DNA of 39,673 nucleotides, from assembly GCA_024693065.1 (NCBI GenBank), contig JAILLP010000034.1, positions 1 to 39,673 of the forward strand, in the 5' to 3' direction. The translations under genes were made by a program, and so were the position numbers. Each line of letters begins with the position of its first letter. The first letter of the stretch is position 1. Source of the stretch: Paludibacteraceae bacterium (GTDB taxonomy: Bacteria; Bacteroidota; Bacteroidia; Bacteroidales; Paludibacteraceae). The notes under the pieces are model-generated. The model did no database searches. It was not told where the DNA came from and saw nothing but the letters and a program-made list of their open reading frames with translations. This document shows, one piece after another, positions 7,523 to 16,727 of the stretch.

Positions 7523-8074
7523 TCACATCTGGTCCTCGAAATAATTATCGTTGATGCTAAGATTATCGAGGTCATCCTCGTTGAAATCCTCGTCATCCCC
7601 AAATTCGCTCAAACCATCCATGTCGAGGTCAGCAGCCTTCACTTCCGGAATATCCATAAAGAGTCCGTCGAGCACCTGTGCCGGAGGGTTCCCCTTCGAG
7701 CGCTTGCAGATCGGCGCTGGCAAAGACTCACGGGTCTTCACCTCCTTCAGTTCCATATAGAAGGAGCGTTCATTCATCACATCGAATATGAAACGGAGCT
7801 TTTGTCCCTCCTCGGAAGCGAACTCCTCCACGCGGACACGGTCCATGACCAAGCTGTCCACCTCGGATGAAGTGTCCATCTCCATCAATGTAATCTCCTG
7901 CTCCGCCTCCCAATAGTCGTTGCAGATGAGGAAAGAGGTCATCTGATCTTTCGTATAACCGACGCTATCGAGGATAGCGTTGTTCAGCTCCAGAAAAGTC
8001 GCATCGGAATCGATGTGGATTTCCCTCAAAAAATCGTCCACTTCGTCGGACAAAAGGATAAACTTAAAAACCAT
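7523..8074 (-). CDS. plasmid pRiA4b ORF-3-like family protein
   Basis: The protein has 183 residues. The first 125 or so match the pRiA4b ORF-3-like (IS1096 TnpR-like passenger) fold: MVFKFILLSDEVDDFLREI, TFLELNNAILDSVGYTKDQM, a helix-strand with EAEQEITLMEMDTSSEVDS, then EEGQKLRFIFDVMNERSFYM and ELKEV. The C-terminal 50 residues are strongly acidic (MDGLSEFGDDEDFNEDDLDN and onward), which is usual in Bacteroidota members. The family's function is not established, and it is often chromosomal, so the name does not imply a mobile element here. It lies 44 bp downstream of dnaA on the same strand with its own candidate promoter. No other mobile gene is nearby. Confidence 0.78.
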   Translation of the reverse strand: MVFKFILLSDEVDDFLREIHIDSDATFLELNNAILDSVGYTKDQMTSFLICNDYWEAEQEITLMEMDTSSEVDSLVMDRVRVEEFASEEGQKLRFIFDVMNERSFYMELKEVKTRESLPAPICKRSKGNPPAQVLDGLFMDIPEVKAADLDMDGLSEFGDDEDFNEDDLDNLSINDNYFEDQM

Positions 8075-8098
8075 TTCCTTGTATTTTATTTAATGCGA

Positions 8099-8106
8099 CA
8101 AATATA
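8099..8106 (-). promoter_or_regulatory. -7 box for the pRiA4b ORF-3-like gene
   Basis: TATATTTG on the minus strand (8106-8099) fits TAnnTTTG and stands 25 bp before the ATG at 8074. The expected upstream TTTG position overlaps the end of dnaA and reads CTTT, so this promoter is only partly consensus. Confidence 0.55.
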
Positions 8107-8118
8107 CGAAAAAAATTA

Positions 8119-9525
8119 TCACTTCAAAGAAGCTTCGATGGCTTCCACGCTACGGTGCACCTCCTTGTCCACCTCCACGAGGTTCTGGATCGCCTTGCAG
8201 GCGTAGAGCACGGTCGCGTGGTCACGGTTACCGATCTGTTCGCCGATGCTCGACAAAGAGACCTTCGTGTACTTACGCGAGAGGAACATGGCGATCTGAC
8301 GCGCCTGCACCACCTCACGCTTGCGGGAGTTGGACTGCAGCATACGAGGCTCCAAACCATAGTAGTTGCATACCGTTTCCTGGATGGAAGAGACTGTGAT
8401 AGTCCGTTCCGGAGCGGAAACCAAGGAGCTAACCACCTTGCTCACCAATTCCATGTTGATCTCGGCATCCGTCAATGTAGACTGTGCGAGGAGAGAATTA
8501 ACCACACCCTCCAACTCACGGACGCTATCGGAGACATGCTCAGCGATGTAATCCAACACATTGTCAGGAATGATGAGTCCATCCGTCTTCACCTTAGATT
8601 TCAGGATTGCCTTCCTCGTCTCCGTGCTAGGTTGTTCCAGCTCGGCGTTCAAGCCCCAGCGGAAACGGGTCAGCATACGGTCATCCAAGCCCTGAAGCAA
8701 CTTCGGAGATTGGTCTGCGACCAAAACGATCTGCTTGCCGTTCAGCTGCAGTTGGTTGAATATCTGGAAGAAGATGTTCTGTGTACCGGTCTTGCCGGCA
8801 AAGAACTGTATATCATCGACGATTAACAAGTCTATCATCTGATAGAAAGCGATGAAGTCATTCACGCAGTTACGCAAATGAGCCTCCGTGTATTGCGCCT
8901 GGAATCGATTGGAATCGACATAGAGGACTTTTTTCTCCGGATGTTTCTCCAACGTAGCCCACCCGATTGCCTGAGCCAAATGCGTTTTACCCATACCCGA
9001 ACCACCATAGATGAAGATCGGGTTGAACGTGTTTTTCCCCGGAGCCTCAGCGATTGCCAAGCCTGCGGAACGGGCGAGTTTGTTGCATGCGCCCTCCACG
9101 AAAGTATCAAACGTGTAATGAGGATTTAATTGCGGTTCAATGCGTTTTCTGTTAGAACGTTCAGGGAAAGGATTATAGGCGTCAACGGGAGCGTTCTCCT
9201 TGACAGGGATCACATGCCCGCTGTTCCGCTCCACCGTGGTCTGCGTCACAGCCTCTTGGATAATGCTGTAGACGAGTTTCGTCCCGTCTCCCATCACCCT
9301 CGCGAAGGTCTGCTTCAACAAATCACTGTAGTGTTCGTCCAAAAACTCTGCATAAAAATTACTTGGAACAGTTATGGTCATTGTCTTATTCTCCCAACTT
9401 TCCGGAACAATTGGCTTAAACCAAGTCTCAAAAGCGGAGGACGGTATGTTATCTTTTATTACCGCAAGACATTCACTCCATAAACGAACATGATCTTTTA
9501 CTTCCATTTCACTATACTCGTTCAT
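8119..9525 (-). CDS. dnaA: chromosomal replication initiator DnaA
   Basis: DnaA is the AAA+ ATPase that binds DnaA boxes and opens the replication origin. All four domains are present. Domain I is at the start (VRLWSECLAVIKDNIPSSAF, ETWFKPI). A variable linker spans about 95-130. The AAA+ core has Walker A GGSGMGKTH and Walker B LLIVDDIQFF. The C-terminal helix-turn-helix DNA-binding domain carries the signature IGNRDHATVLYACKAI. I chose ATG 9525 (468 residues). The frame is open to a GTG at 9540, and an ATG at 9507 (MEVKDHVRLW) matches the usual Bacteroidota N-terminus equally well. The neighbours (pRiA4b-like gene, MCE/amidase genes) are not the dnaN/recF/gyrB set seen in many other bacteria; Bacteroidota often have dnaA alone. 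Confidence 0.97.
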   Translation of the reverse strand: MNEYSEMEVKDHVRLWSECLAVIKDNIPSSAFETWFKPIVPESWENKTMTITVPSNFYAEFLDEHYSDLLKQTFARVMGDGTKLVYSIIQEAVTQTTVERNSGHVIPVKENAPVDAYNPFPERSNRKRIEPQLNPHYTFDTFVEGACNKLARSAGLAIAEAPGKNTFNPIFIYGGSGMGKTHLAQAIGWATLEKHPEKKVLYVDSNRFQAQYTEAHLRNCVNDFIAFYQMIDLLIVDDIQFFAGKTGTQNIFFQIFNQLQLNGKQIVLVADQSPKLLQGLDDRMLTRFRWGLNAELEQPSTETRKAILKSKVKTDGLIIPDNVLDYIAEHVSDSVRELEGVVNSLLAQSTLTDAEINMELVSKVVSSLVSAPERTITVSSIQETVCNYYGLEPRMLQSNSRKREVVQARQIAMFLSRKYTKVSLSSIGEQIGNRDHATVLYACKAIQNLVEVDKEVHRSVEAIEASLK

Positions 9526-9540
9526 ATTAACACAAAACAC

Positions 9541-9776
9541 TCGGGAAAAAATCCTTCAAAATCCCCGAAATGCTTCATTCATTTACATTTCAATTTGCAT
9601 TACAAATTTTGTCTAATTTTTTCTAAAAAAAAAACGATAAATCACTTGCTAATAAAAAAAAAACTTAATTAACTGTGTTTCAAAATCATACACTAACACT
9701 TTGAAAATAAGCAAGTTACAACACGTCTATCATATTAAAATGTTCATAGATAAACGATTAATAAAGGGTTTCACGC
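9541..9776. other. AT-rich intergenic region upstream of dnaA
   Basis: This 236-bp gap lies between the end of the MCE gene and dnaA and is very AT-rich, with A-runs near 9626-9635 and 9654-9663. It should hold the dnaA promoter. I see no canonical TTATCCACA box on either strand, so I do not call an origin. No hairpin with a T-run follows the MCE gene. Confidence 0.5.
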
Positions 9777-10682
9777 TTATTCACTTTTTCTGCCAAAAAC
9801 AGAAACATTGATGTAACGTTTAGGGCGCGCTTTCAAGTCTACCAACAAATCGTTCGCACTACCCACTGTGGTATTCAAATTGTCATATAATTCCCTGTTC
9901 GTGAGCAACAATCCGAGGGTTCCGGAACCGTTGTTCAGTTTGTCCGTCACGCCCTGTACGCCCAAGAGGGTCTTGTTCAGTTGGCTGATCGTACCCTTGA
10001 AGTCCACGGACTTCAGGTTGGCGCTGACCACACTCAGGTTACCCATCACGCCGTTGATGTTGTTGCACAACAGAGGAACATCCTTGTCCACGATCTTATT
10101 GATACCCACAGAGGCGTGGTTCAGGTTCTTCGTGATGGTGTTGATGTTCGCCAAGGAAGACTCGATCGTCTTGTTCTCCGCAATCGCATGGAGAGAGATG
10201 ATCAAAGAGTCGAGCTGAGGGATGATGGTTTGGATACGAGGCATAACCTCCTCCGTGAGCGAGCTGAAAATACCTTCGTCTATATAGGAAGGGATAGTGT
10301 CACCGCGACGATAGATCACATCCGTATTGGATGTCTCCAGGTGCAACTCGATGGAAGGCGCACCGATCATGGCGGAGACCAAAGCGGCCTTGGAGCCCAC
10401 CGGAATCTTCAGGTCGTCATCCACCTGAAGCACCACCAGCACGTCGGAGGCAGGATTATCGTAATCGTATATGATCTTTTTCACCAGTCCGACCTTATAT
10501 CCACGGATGGTCACGTCATTCGTCTCGACCAAGCCATTAATGCGTTCTAATTTAAGATAGTAATAATTAGTAGGGTTAAAGATGTTGATTCCCTTCAAAT
10601 AATTCACACCGAAAAATGTAACCGCTATGGTTATGATCACCAGCAACCCGATTTGAAGTTCTTTACTAATTTTAAAATTCAT
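9777..10682 (-). CDS. MCE/MlaD family lipid-transport substrate-binding protein
   Basis: The protein has 301 residues. A single N-terminal membrane anchor (LQIGLLVIITIAVTFFGVNY, about 9-28) is followed by the MCE domain: YYLKLERINGLVETNDVTIR, GYKVGLVKKI, then VVLQVDDDLKIPVGSKAALV and IGAPSIELHL (about 40-120). The C-terminal half is a long helical region (about 145-265) with many hydrophobic heptads (SLANINTITKNLNHASVGIN and onward), as in proteins that form a lipid-conducting tube across the periplasm. MCE proteins work with an MlaE/MlaF ABC transporter, and neither is in the window. The gene is 29 bp downstream of the amidase gene and is probably co-transcribed with it. This amidase-MCE order is familiar in Bacteroidota. 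Confidence 0.9.
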   Translation of the reverse strand: MNFKISKELQIGLLVIITIAVTFFGVNYLKGINIFNPTNYYYLKLERINGLVETNDVTIRGYKVGLVKKIIYDYDNPASDVLVVLQVDDDLKIPVGSKAALVSAMIGAPSIELHLETSNTDVIYRRGDTIPSYIDEGIFSSLTEEVMPRIQTIIPQLDSLIISLHAIAENKTIESSLANINTITKNLNHASVGINKIVDKDVPLLCNNINGVMGNLSVVSANLKSVDFKGTISQLNKTLLGVQGVTDKLNNGSGTLGLLLTNRELYDNLNTTVGSANDLLVDLKARPKRYINVSVFGRKSE

Positions 10683-10711
10683 GACCTTATTAATTTTTTA
10701 CATCTAAATTA

Positions 10712-12031
10712 TCATTTACTACTCTTAAAGTATTGTCTAGCCTCTTCCATAGGAAGTTTCTTTCCATCCTTGATTACGACGAGGAAGGCATCCTTGAAGA
10801 CAGTCTTCACCTCATCCCTCAGTTTCACGCCCTCCTCGAAAGTGGCGGCCTGTCCGTAGACATACTTATATTTAAATGTGCCCGTCTCGATGAATTCCTG
10901 CGCCGGCACACACTTCTTGAAATCCCTGCAATCCAATGGTTTCGGCGCATTGGAGCTACAGAATTGGACAGCGAAATAGACTTGAGGTTTCTTCGCCTCG
11001 TCCGGAGCGGACGGTTTCTCAGGCGTCTCAGTGGCAGAGGTGTTCTGCTTAGGCTCCTCGACAGGGGCTTGCGTCTTTTCCTCCCCCTTCTTAGCCTCGT
11101 CCGAAGCAACGGTTTTGGCATCCTGCGTCTTCCCGTCCGCACTTGGAGCGACAGATTGTCCCGCATCCTTTGAAGTCTCTTTCTTCACCTCCTGCTTCTC
11201 GGAAAGCACATCCGACTTGACGTTGGCGTCCTTATCCTTGTACCCGTCACTATTTCGCTTATCGCGTTTATCCTTGTATTGCACGAAAGCCTTCGCGATA
11301 GCGCCCGCCAATTTGTCCAGGTTTTTATCCTTCGCCAAGAACGCTTCCTCCTCCTTGTTGGATATATAACCCAATTCAACCAGCACGGCTGGCATGGCAG
11401 CCTGCTTCAGCACCCAGAACCCTGCTTGCTTGACGCCACGGCTAGAGCGACCCAATTTGGTGAAATTGTTCTCGACATGCGAAGCGAATGAGACACTCTG
11501 CTCCATATATTTAGACTGCAGGAAATCGAACATGATGTAGGACTCCGTGCTGTTCGGGTCGAATCCTCGGTACTTCGTCTTATAGTCGGACTCGTACAAC
11601 ATCACGGCATTCTCTCGCTTCGCCACCTCCAAGTTGGCGGAAGAGGAACCGACGGCATACGATTCTGTTCCCCTAGCGGAACGATTTTCGGCCGCATTGA
11701 CATGGATGGAGATGAAAAGGTCCGCCTTCGCCTTGTTCGCGATCTGCGCACGGTCGTCCAAAGGAATGAATACATCCTTTTTCCTTGTATATAACACCTT
11801 CACGTTTTTCTCCTTGGAAAGCAAGTCGCCCAACTTAATGGCAGTCTTCAGGTTGATATCCTTCTCCTTCAACTTCAAGACATAGCCAGACGCACCCGGA
11901 TCTTTACCTCCATGACCGGCATCAATTACGACAACAAATGGTTTTTCACTGGCCCATGTCAGCGCAACACCCAAAAATTGAAGGCACATTATATGGAAAA
12001 TGCGCTTCGTAAATGAAGAAAATTTTTCCAA
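10712..12031 (-). CDS. N-acetylmuramoyl-L-alanine amidase with C-terminal SPOR-like domain
   Basis: The protein has 439 residues. It has a signal peptide (1-27), then an Amidase_3 domain with the zinc ligands His40 (VVIDAGHGGKDPG), Glu56 (KEKDINL) and His110 (FISIHVNA), and the catalytic Glu219 (AVLVELGYISN). A low-complexity linker rich in Lys, Glu, Ala and Pro follows (about 255-350). The tail (VYFAVQFCSSNAPKPL, then YKYVYGQAATFEEGVKLRDE and FKDAFLVVIKDG) looks like a SPOR-type domain, which targets septal peptidoglycan. It would cleave the amide bond between muramic acid and stem peptide in the periplasm. The start is TTG at 12031, which gives a good signal peptide; the first ATG (11989) would cut into it. 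It is divergent from lptD and followed closely by the MCE gene. Confidence 0.92.
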   Translation of the reverse strand: MEKFSSFTKRIFHIMCLQFLGVALTWASEKPFVVVIDAGHGGKDPGASGYVLKLKEKDINLKTAIKLGDLLSKEKNVKVLYTRKKDVFIPLDDRAQIANKAKADLFISIHVNAAENRSARGTESYAVGSSSANLEVAKRENAVMLYESDYKTKYRGFDPNSTESYIMFDFLQSKYMEQSVSFASHVENNFTKLGRSSRGVKQAGFWVLKQAAMPAVLVELGYISNKEEEAFLAKDKNLDKLAGAIAKAFVQYKDKRDKRNSDGYKDKDANVKSDVLSEKQEVKKETSKDAGQSVAPSADGKTQDAKTVASDEAKKGEEKTQAPVEEPKQNTSATETPEKPSAPDEAKKPQVYFAVQFCSSNAPKPLDCRDFKKCVPAQEFIETGTFKYKYVYGQAATFEEGVKLRDEVKTVFKDAFLVVIKDGKKLPMEEARQYFKSSK

Positions 12032-12056
12032 AACCTATCTTTTAATAATTGTATGG

Positions 12057-12064
12057 CAAAAATA
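12057..12064 (-). promoter_or_regulatory. -7 box of the amidase/MCE operon
   Basis: The minus strand reads TATTTTTG (12064-12057), fitting TAnnTTTG, 26 bp before the TTG start at 12031. It lies only 12 bp from the lptD -7 box on the other strand, so the two promoters overlap back to back. Confidence 0.55.
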
Positions 12065-12076
12065 GGAAAATATTCT

Positions 12077-12084
12077 TAGATTTG
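12077..12084 (+). promoter_or_regulatory. -7 box of lptD
   Basis: TAGATTTG (12077-12084) fits TAnnTTTG. Transcription would start near 12091, leaving a leader of under 30 bases before the TTG at 12119. The expected TTTG upstream is not clear. Confidence 0.6.
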
Positions 12085-12118
12085 CATAAAATTTATAGCG
12101 CAATTATTAAATAGTAAA

Positions 12119-14806
12119 TTGTTGGCACAAAGATACATAACATATTTATTACTATTCATCGCAGGGCTATTTCCCCTACATTTAGGCGAAATCCATGCGG
12201 AAAAAACGGAGAACGACACCCTAAAAGTCACCGCAGGGACTCCGGACAGCACTATAAAAAAAGTTAAAATTTCAAAAGATGCGGTGAAATCCAACGTCAA
12301 CTATTCCGCGAAAGACTCGATCATATTCTACGCCGACGGACACGCCTTCTTATATGGTGAGGCTAAAATCACCTACGAGAAGATGGAACTCACCGCCGAC
12401 CACATCGAATTGAACACCGACAGCACCATCGTGCATGCGCGTTGCGGATACGATTCCGCAGGCGTGGAGACGAACCGCCCGGTCTTCAAAGACGGGTCCG
12501 AAAGCTACGAGTCGCATAGCATAGACTTCAACTACGAGACGAAAAAGGGTATCATCCGCAACGTCGTGACCCAACAAGGTGACGGATACGTGACCAGCGA
12601 GACGGCAAAGAAACTGGAGGATAACACGTTCCTGATGAAGGATGGCAAATACACCACCTGCGACAACCACGAACACCCGCACTTCTACCTCAACCTGACC
12701 CAGGCGAAGGTGAAGCCGAAAGAGTACATCGTGACGGGTCCCGCCTATCTGGTCATCGCAGACGTGCCACTGCCTCTAGCGATACCGTTCGGTTTCTTCC
12801 CCTTCTCGGAGAAATACTCGTCAGGCCTTCTAATGCCTACGTTCGGAGAGGAATCCGCCCGCGGTTTCTACCTTAAAAACGGAGGATACTACTTCGCCAT
12901 CAGCAAATATTTCGACTTGGCACTCCGCGCCGACATCTACACAAAAGGATCGTGGGGCGTCAACGGTACGACACGCTACAGAAAGAGGTATAAATTCAAC
13001 GGAAACTTCTACGTGAGCTACCAATCCACCGTCGAGAGCGAAAAGAGCATGCCCGACTACACGCAGATGAACGACATGAAAGTGACGTGGACTCACACCC
13101 AAGACCCGAAGGCAAACCCTTTCCGCACATTCTCGGCTTCCGTGAACTTCACGTCAAGCTCCTACAACAAAAACAACACCAGCGCACATTATAATCCTTC
13201 CGTATATGGAGAGAACAACAAATCATCCAGTATCAACTACACTTACAGATTCCCGGAATCACCTTTCTCCCTCACGACGAACATCACATTGAACCAAAGG
13301 CAAAGCGACTCGACCCTTTCCCTGAAACTGCCGACACTCTACCTCAACATGAAGCGTCTGTACCCGTTCAAGAGGGAAAAGAAGACCGGCAAAGACAAAT
13401 GGTTCGAGAAGATATACCTCAACTACAACATGAACTTCGACAACTACATCTCGACGAAGCAAGACAAACTACTCGAACAGAACATCATCAAGGACTGGAA
13501 CAACGGAATCAAGAACCAAGCCAGCATCGGCGCTTCCTACACCGCCTTGAAATACCTCATCATCACGCCAAGCTTCAACTACGCCGAGAAATGGTACTTC
13601 AAGAAGACCGAACAGGAATGGAACAATGCGGAACAGGAGGTGGACAAATATATCAAGAACGGATTCTACCGCATCAACGACATGAGCGCCGCTCTGAATT
13701 TCAGCACCCAACTATACGGATTCTTCCAACCAGTCATCGGCAAGAAAATCAGCATGATCCGCCACGTCTTCCAGCCTAGCGCGGGAGTAACCTTCACCCC
13801 GAAAATGGATCATCCGTTCCCTGCATTCGGACAGGACTATTACAGCCACTATTACAAGCTGCAGAGGGATGGCTCCATCGACACCACAAAATATTGCTAC
13901 TACACCGGCAACTACTACGGCGGACCAAGCAGCAACGGAAGCGGCATCATCAACTTGAGCGTCTCCAACAACATAGAGATGAAAGTCCGGACGGACAAAG
14001 ACTCCACCGGATACATGAAAATATCCCTCATTGACAACCTATCCTTCTCAACGGGCTACAACATGTTCGCGCAAGAGGACGAAACGCCATGGTCGGACAT
14101 CTCCGCCTCCCTGCGTCTGAAATTCCCTAGGAACATATACCTGAACGTGAGCGGTAATTTCTGTCCTTACACCTACAAACTCAACGAGGACGGCCAATAC
14201 TACAAGTCCACCACCTCTGAAATGGAACGGAACGGAAGACTCGCCAGACTTACCAACGCAAGGACCTCATTCAATTACTCCTTCAACAACAATATGTTCA
14301 AGAAAGGAAAGAAACAGAAGAAGGATGAAGAGATCGACTACAACGCGGAAACCGTGGACGACATGCTGGACGACAACACCGAGGAGAAGAAGGAAAACAC
14401 TGAAATTGTGGATAACAACTACGACGAGAATGGCTACTTCAAATACAAACTGCCTTGGAACGTCAATGTCTCCTACTCCATCGCTTATGGCGACTACCTA
14501 TTCGACAAGGAGACTTTGGAATTCGTGCAAAGGCTGACCCAAACGCTGAACTTCTCCGGAGGATTCAACTTCTCAGAGAATTGGCGCTTCTCGTTCAGCT
14601 CAGGTTACGACTTCATCAACAAAGAGATGTCCTACACCTCTTGCGGCATCAGCAGAGACCTACACTGCTGGTCTGCCACCCTGAGCTTCATCCCGTTCGG
14701 AAGTAACCAAGGATTCAACTTCCATATCGGCGTCAACTCCTCCATGCTGCAAGACCTGAAGTGGGAGAAACGAACCACCTCGACAGACTATCCAACGTGG
14801 TATTAG
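12119..14806 (+). CDS. lptD: LPS-assembly protein LptD-like (OstA)
   Basis: The protein has 895 residues. It would insert lipopolysaccharide into the outer leaflet of the outer membrane. It has a signal peptide (ITYLLLFIAGLFPLHLGEIH, ending near residue 27), an OstA/LptA-like periplasmic beta-jellyroll (about 50-190; YADGHAFLYGEAKITYEKME, LTADHIELNTDSTIVHA), and the LptD junction segment PLPLAIPFGFFPFSEKYSSG (about 218-237). A long beta-barrel follows, ending in a hydrophobic-aromatic strand. The N-terminal domain and the 'IPFGFFP' motif are diagnostic of Bacteroidota LptD. An insertion rich in Lys, Asp and Glu (about 720-765; GKKQKKDEEIDYNAETVDDM) interrupts the barrel, probably as a surface or periplasmic loop. 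The start is TTG (12119, or the TTG next to it). No in-frame ATG precedes the signal peptide. The LptE partner is not in the window. Confidence 0.9.
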   Translation: MLAQRYITYLLLFIAGLFPLHLGEIHAEKTENDTLKVTAGTPDSTIKKVKISKDAVKSNVNYSAKDSIIFYADGHAFLYGEAKITYEKMELTADHIELNTDSTIVHARCGYDSAGVETNRPVFKDGSESYESHSIDFNYETKKGIIRNVVTQQGDGYVTSETAKKLEDNTFLMKDGKYTTCDNHEHPHFYLNLTQAKVKPKEYIVTGPAYLVIADVPLPLAIPFGFFPFSEKYSSGLLMPTFGEESARGFYLKNGGYYFAISKYFDLALRADIYTKGSWGVNGTTRYRKRYKFNGNFYVSYQSTVESEKSMPDYTQMNDMKVTWTHTQDPKANPFRTFSASVNFTSSSYNKNNTSAHYNPSVYGENNKSSSINYTYRFPESPFSLTTNITLNQRQSDSTLSLKLPTLYLNMKRLYPFKREKKTGKDKWFEKIYLNYNMNFDNYISTKQDKLLEQNIIKDWNNGIKNQASIGASYTALKYLIITPSFNYAEKWYFKKTEQEWNNAEQEVDKYIKNGFYRINDMSAALNFSTQLYGFFQPVIGKKISMIRHVFQPSAGVTFTPKMDHPFPAFGQDYYSHYYKLQRDGSIDTTKYCYYTGNYYGGPSSNGSGIINLSVSNNIEMKVRTDKDSTGYMKISLIDNLSFSTGYNMFAQEDETPWSDISASLRLKFPRNIYLNVSGNFCPYTYKLNEDGQYYKSTTSEMERNGRLARLTNARTSFNYSFNNNMFKKGKKQKKDEEIDYNAETVDDMLDDNTEEKKENTEIVDNNYDENGYFKYKLPWNVNVSYSIAYGDYLFDKETLEFVQRLTQTLNFSGGFNFSENWRFSFSSGYDFINKEMSYTSCGISRDLHCWSATLSFIPFGSNQGFNFHIGVNSSMLQDLKWEKRTTSTDYPTWY

Positions 14807-15015
14807 TTCCTCGCTCCGACCTCCCCGGCATGGCAAGAATCAACAGCCTCCATCAAGACACTTCACAAAAGAACAGTCCTCATTCCTAGACATAAAGCAA
14901 TGGCGGTGATGAAAAATCAAGAAGAGGACAAAAGCAGATGATGCACCCCTCCACATTCACACAATTATCAATAGTAATTCTTTCAGTTCGTCCATAGAAA
15001 TTTAAAAAAATTTCC

Positions 15016-15023
15016 TATCTTTG
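15016..15023 (+). promoter_or_regulatory. -7 box of the glycogen synthase/phosphorylase operon
   Basis: TATCTTTG (15016-15023) is an exact TAnnTTTG match 28 bp before the ATG at 15052. The rest of the 245-bp gap after lptD (14807-15015) holds no gene or clear terminator that I can see. Confidence 0.7.
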
Positions 15024-15051
15024 CTAAAAAGTATACAAAAAGAAGCGAAAA

Positions 15052-16722
15052 ATGGTGGCGAAATCGGTGAAAGTCCAAACAGACAACGACAACTACATAT
15101 TCCAAACGAGCTGGGAAGTTTGCAATAAAATCGGTGGGATCTACACCGTATTGTCCACTCAAGCCAAATCATTGCATGACATCCACGGGGACAACCTCAT
15201 ATATGTCGGTCCATACTTCGGAACCGACGGCAACCTTTTCTTCAAGGAGAACAAGAAGACCTTCAAAAACTGGGTGAAAGCCTACAACGAAGAGTGTGGC
15301 ATCACCGTAAAGGTCGGCAGATGGAACATCCCCGGGGCTCCCATCGCCATACTTGTGGACTTCAAACCGTTCCAGGACAGACTGAACGATTATCTCTACG
15401 AAATGTGGGATAAGTTCCAAGTCGATTCGCTCAAAGCATACGGCGACTACAACGAAGCGGTCACGTTCGGACTCGCGTCCGCCAAGACCATAGAGCACTT
15501 CTGCCAATACAACAAACTGACGGATCGTCTGAACATCGCCCAATTCCACGAATGGACAACCGCCTCCGGTCTGCTCTACTGCAAGGGGCACTGCCCTTTC
15601 CTCCGCACGGTGTTCACCACCCACGCTACAACCGTGGGAAGGTCCATCTGCTTCAACGGCAAGCAATTGTACGAGTACTTCGACAAATATAACGGCGACC
15701 AAATGGCCAACGAACTGAACGTGCAGGCCAAACACTCGCTAGAAAAGAAAGCCGCACACAATGCGGACTGCTTCACCACCGTGAGCGAACTGACGGCGAA
15801 GGAGAGCGAACAACTGTTGGAGAAAAGTCCTTCCATCGTCACCCCGAACGGATTCGAAAGCGGATTCATCCCACAAGGGAAGGAATACGAAAAGGCAAGG
15901 AAGGAGGCTCGCGCCACCCTCAAGAACGTGGCGGAGAACCTAATCGGAAGGAAAGTGTCGGACGACGCACTGCTCATCGGAACAAGCGGACGGTACGAGT
16001 TCAGGAACAAAGGAATAGACATCTTCCTGGACTCCCTCAAGAAATTGTCCGAAGACCCGAACTACCAGCGTGAGACGATAGCCTTCATATTAGTGCCGGG
16101 ATGGAACATCGGTCCACGCAAGGACCTGCAACAACGGATGAGCGAACGCAACCCCATCTACACGTTGTTCAGGAGGAACATCACCCACGACATATACAAC
16201 GTCGCGGACGACCAACTATATAACACCATCCAGGCCTACTCGTTCACCAACGAGGAGAGAAAGACCGTGAAGGTGATACTGGTTCCCAGCTACCTGAACG
16301 GAGACGACGGCATCTTCAACAAGAGCTACTACGAACTGCTCATCGGGTTGGACATGACCATCTTCGCCTCCTACTACGAGCCGTGGGGATACACCCCTCT
16401 GGAAAGCGCCGCGTTCGGTATCCCAACCGTCACGACCAACTTGGCGGGCTTCGGACTATGGGTCTCCGACACACAGGTGGACATCACCCATGGCGTGGCT
16501 GTCGTCAACCGAAACGACCACAACTACTACGAAGCGAGCTTGACGATTAAGGAAGAAATAGAGAAATTCGCCGCCATGAGCGCCAAAGAAGTGGAAAAGA
16601 CCCGCTCGAAAGCGAAGAAAATCGCGGACGGATGTGCATGGACGAAATTCGTGAAATACTACGAGGAGGCCTTCAAAATAGCCCTTCAGGAAAAAAAGAA
16701 TACAAAAATTAAAAACAGATAA
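15052..16722 (+). CDS. glycogen synthase, GT3 (eukaryotic-like) family
   Basis: The protein has 556 residues. It transfers glucose from a nucleotide sugar to the end of a glycogen chain. The N-terminal sequence [20 protein letters not shown] matches the GT3 start of yeast/animal glycogen synthase (E-V-x-N-x-x-G-G-I-Y-x-V-L). [14 protein letters not shown] and the active-site loop [20 protein letters not shown] (Glu443 in YYEPWG) are also GT3/GT-B features. It is shorter than the eukaryotic enzymes (about 700) and lacks their phosphorylated tails, as is usual in Bacteroidota. It lies 5 bp before the phosphorylase gene, so synthesis and breakdown of glycogen are coupled in one transcript. GT5 (bacterial GlgA) is ruled out by the N-terminal motif. 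A good TAnnTTTG promoter lies upstream. Confidence 0.92.
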   Translation: MVAKSVKVQTDNDNYIFQTSWEVCNKIGGIYTVLSTQAKSLHDIHGDNLIYVGPYFGTDGNLFFKENKKTFKNWVKAYNEECGITVKVGRWNIPGAPIAILVDFKPFQDRLNDYLYEMWDKFQVDSLKAYGDYNEAVTFGLASAKTIEHFCQYNKLTDRLNIAQFHEWTTASGLLYCKGHCPFLRTVFTTHATTVGRSICFNGKQLYEYFDKYNGDQMANELNVQAKHSLEKKAAHNADCFTTVSELTAKESEQLLEKSPSIVTPNGFESGFIPQGKEYEKARKEARATLKNVAENLIGRKVSDDALLIGTSGRYEFRNKGIDIFLDSLKKLSEDPNYQRETIAFILVPGWNIGPRKDLQQRMSERNPIYTLFRRNITHDIYNVADDQLYNTIQAYSFTNEERKTVKVILVPSYLNGDDGIFNKSYYELLIGLDMTIFASYYEPWGYTPLESAAFGIPTVTTNLAGFGLWVSDTQVDITHGVAVVNRNDHNYYEASLTIKEEIEKFAAMSAKEVEKTRSKAKKIADGCAWTKFVKYYEEAFKIALQEKKNTKIKNR

Positions 16723-16727
16723 AAAAC

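Noticed and set aside
7523-8074. Mobile element suggested by the pRiA4b ORF-3/IS1096-like name
   Set aside because: No transposase, inverted repeats or target duplication are visible nearby, and the family is commonly chromosomal in Bacteroidota.
9541-9776. Possible replication origin beside dnaA
   Set aside because: The region is AT-rich, but I found no clear TTATCCACA-type boxes on either strand; the best was a 6-of-9 match. Bacteroidota origins are often away from dnaA. A genome-wide GC-skew plot would decide.
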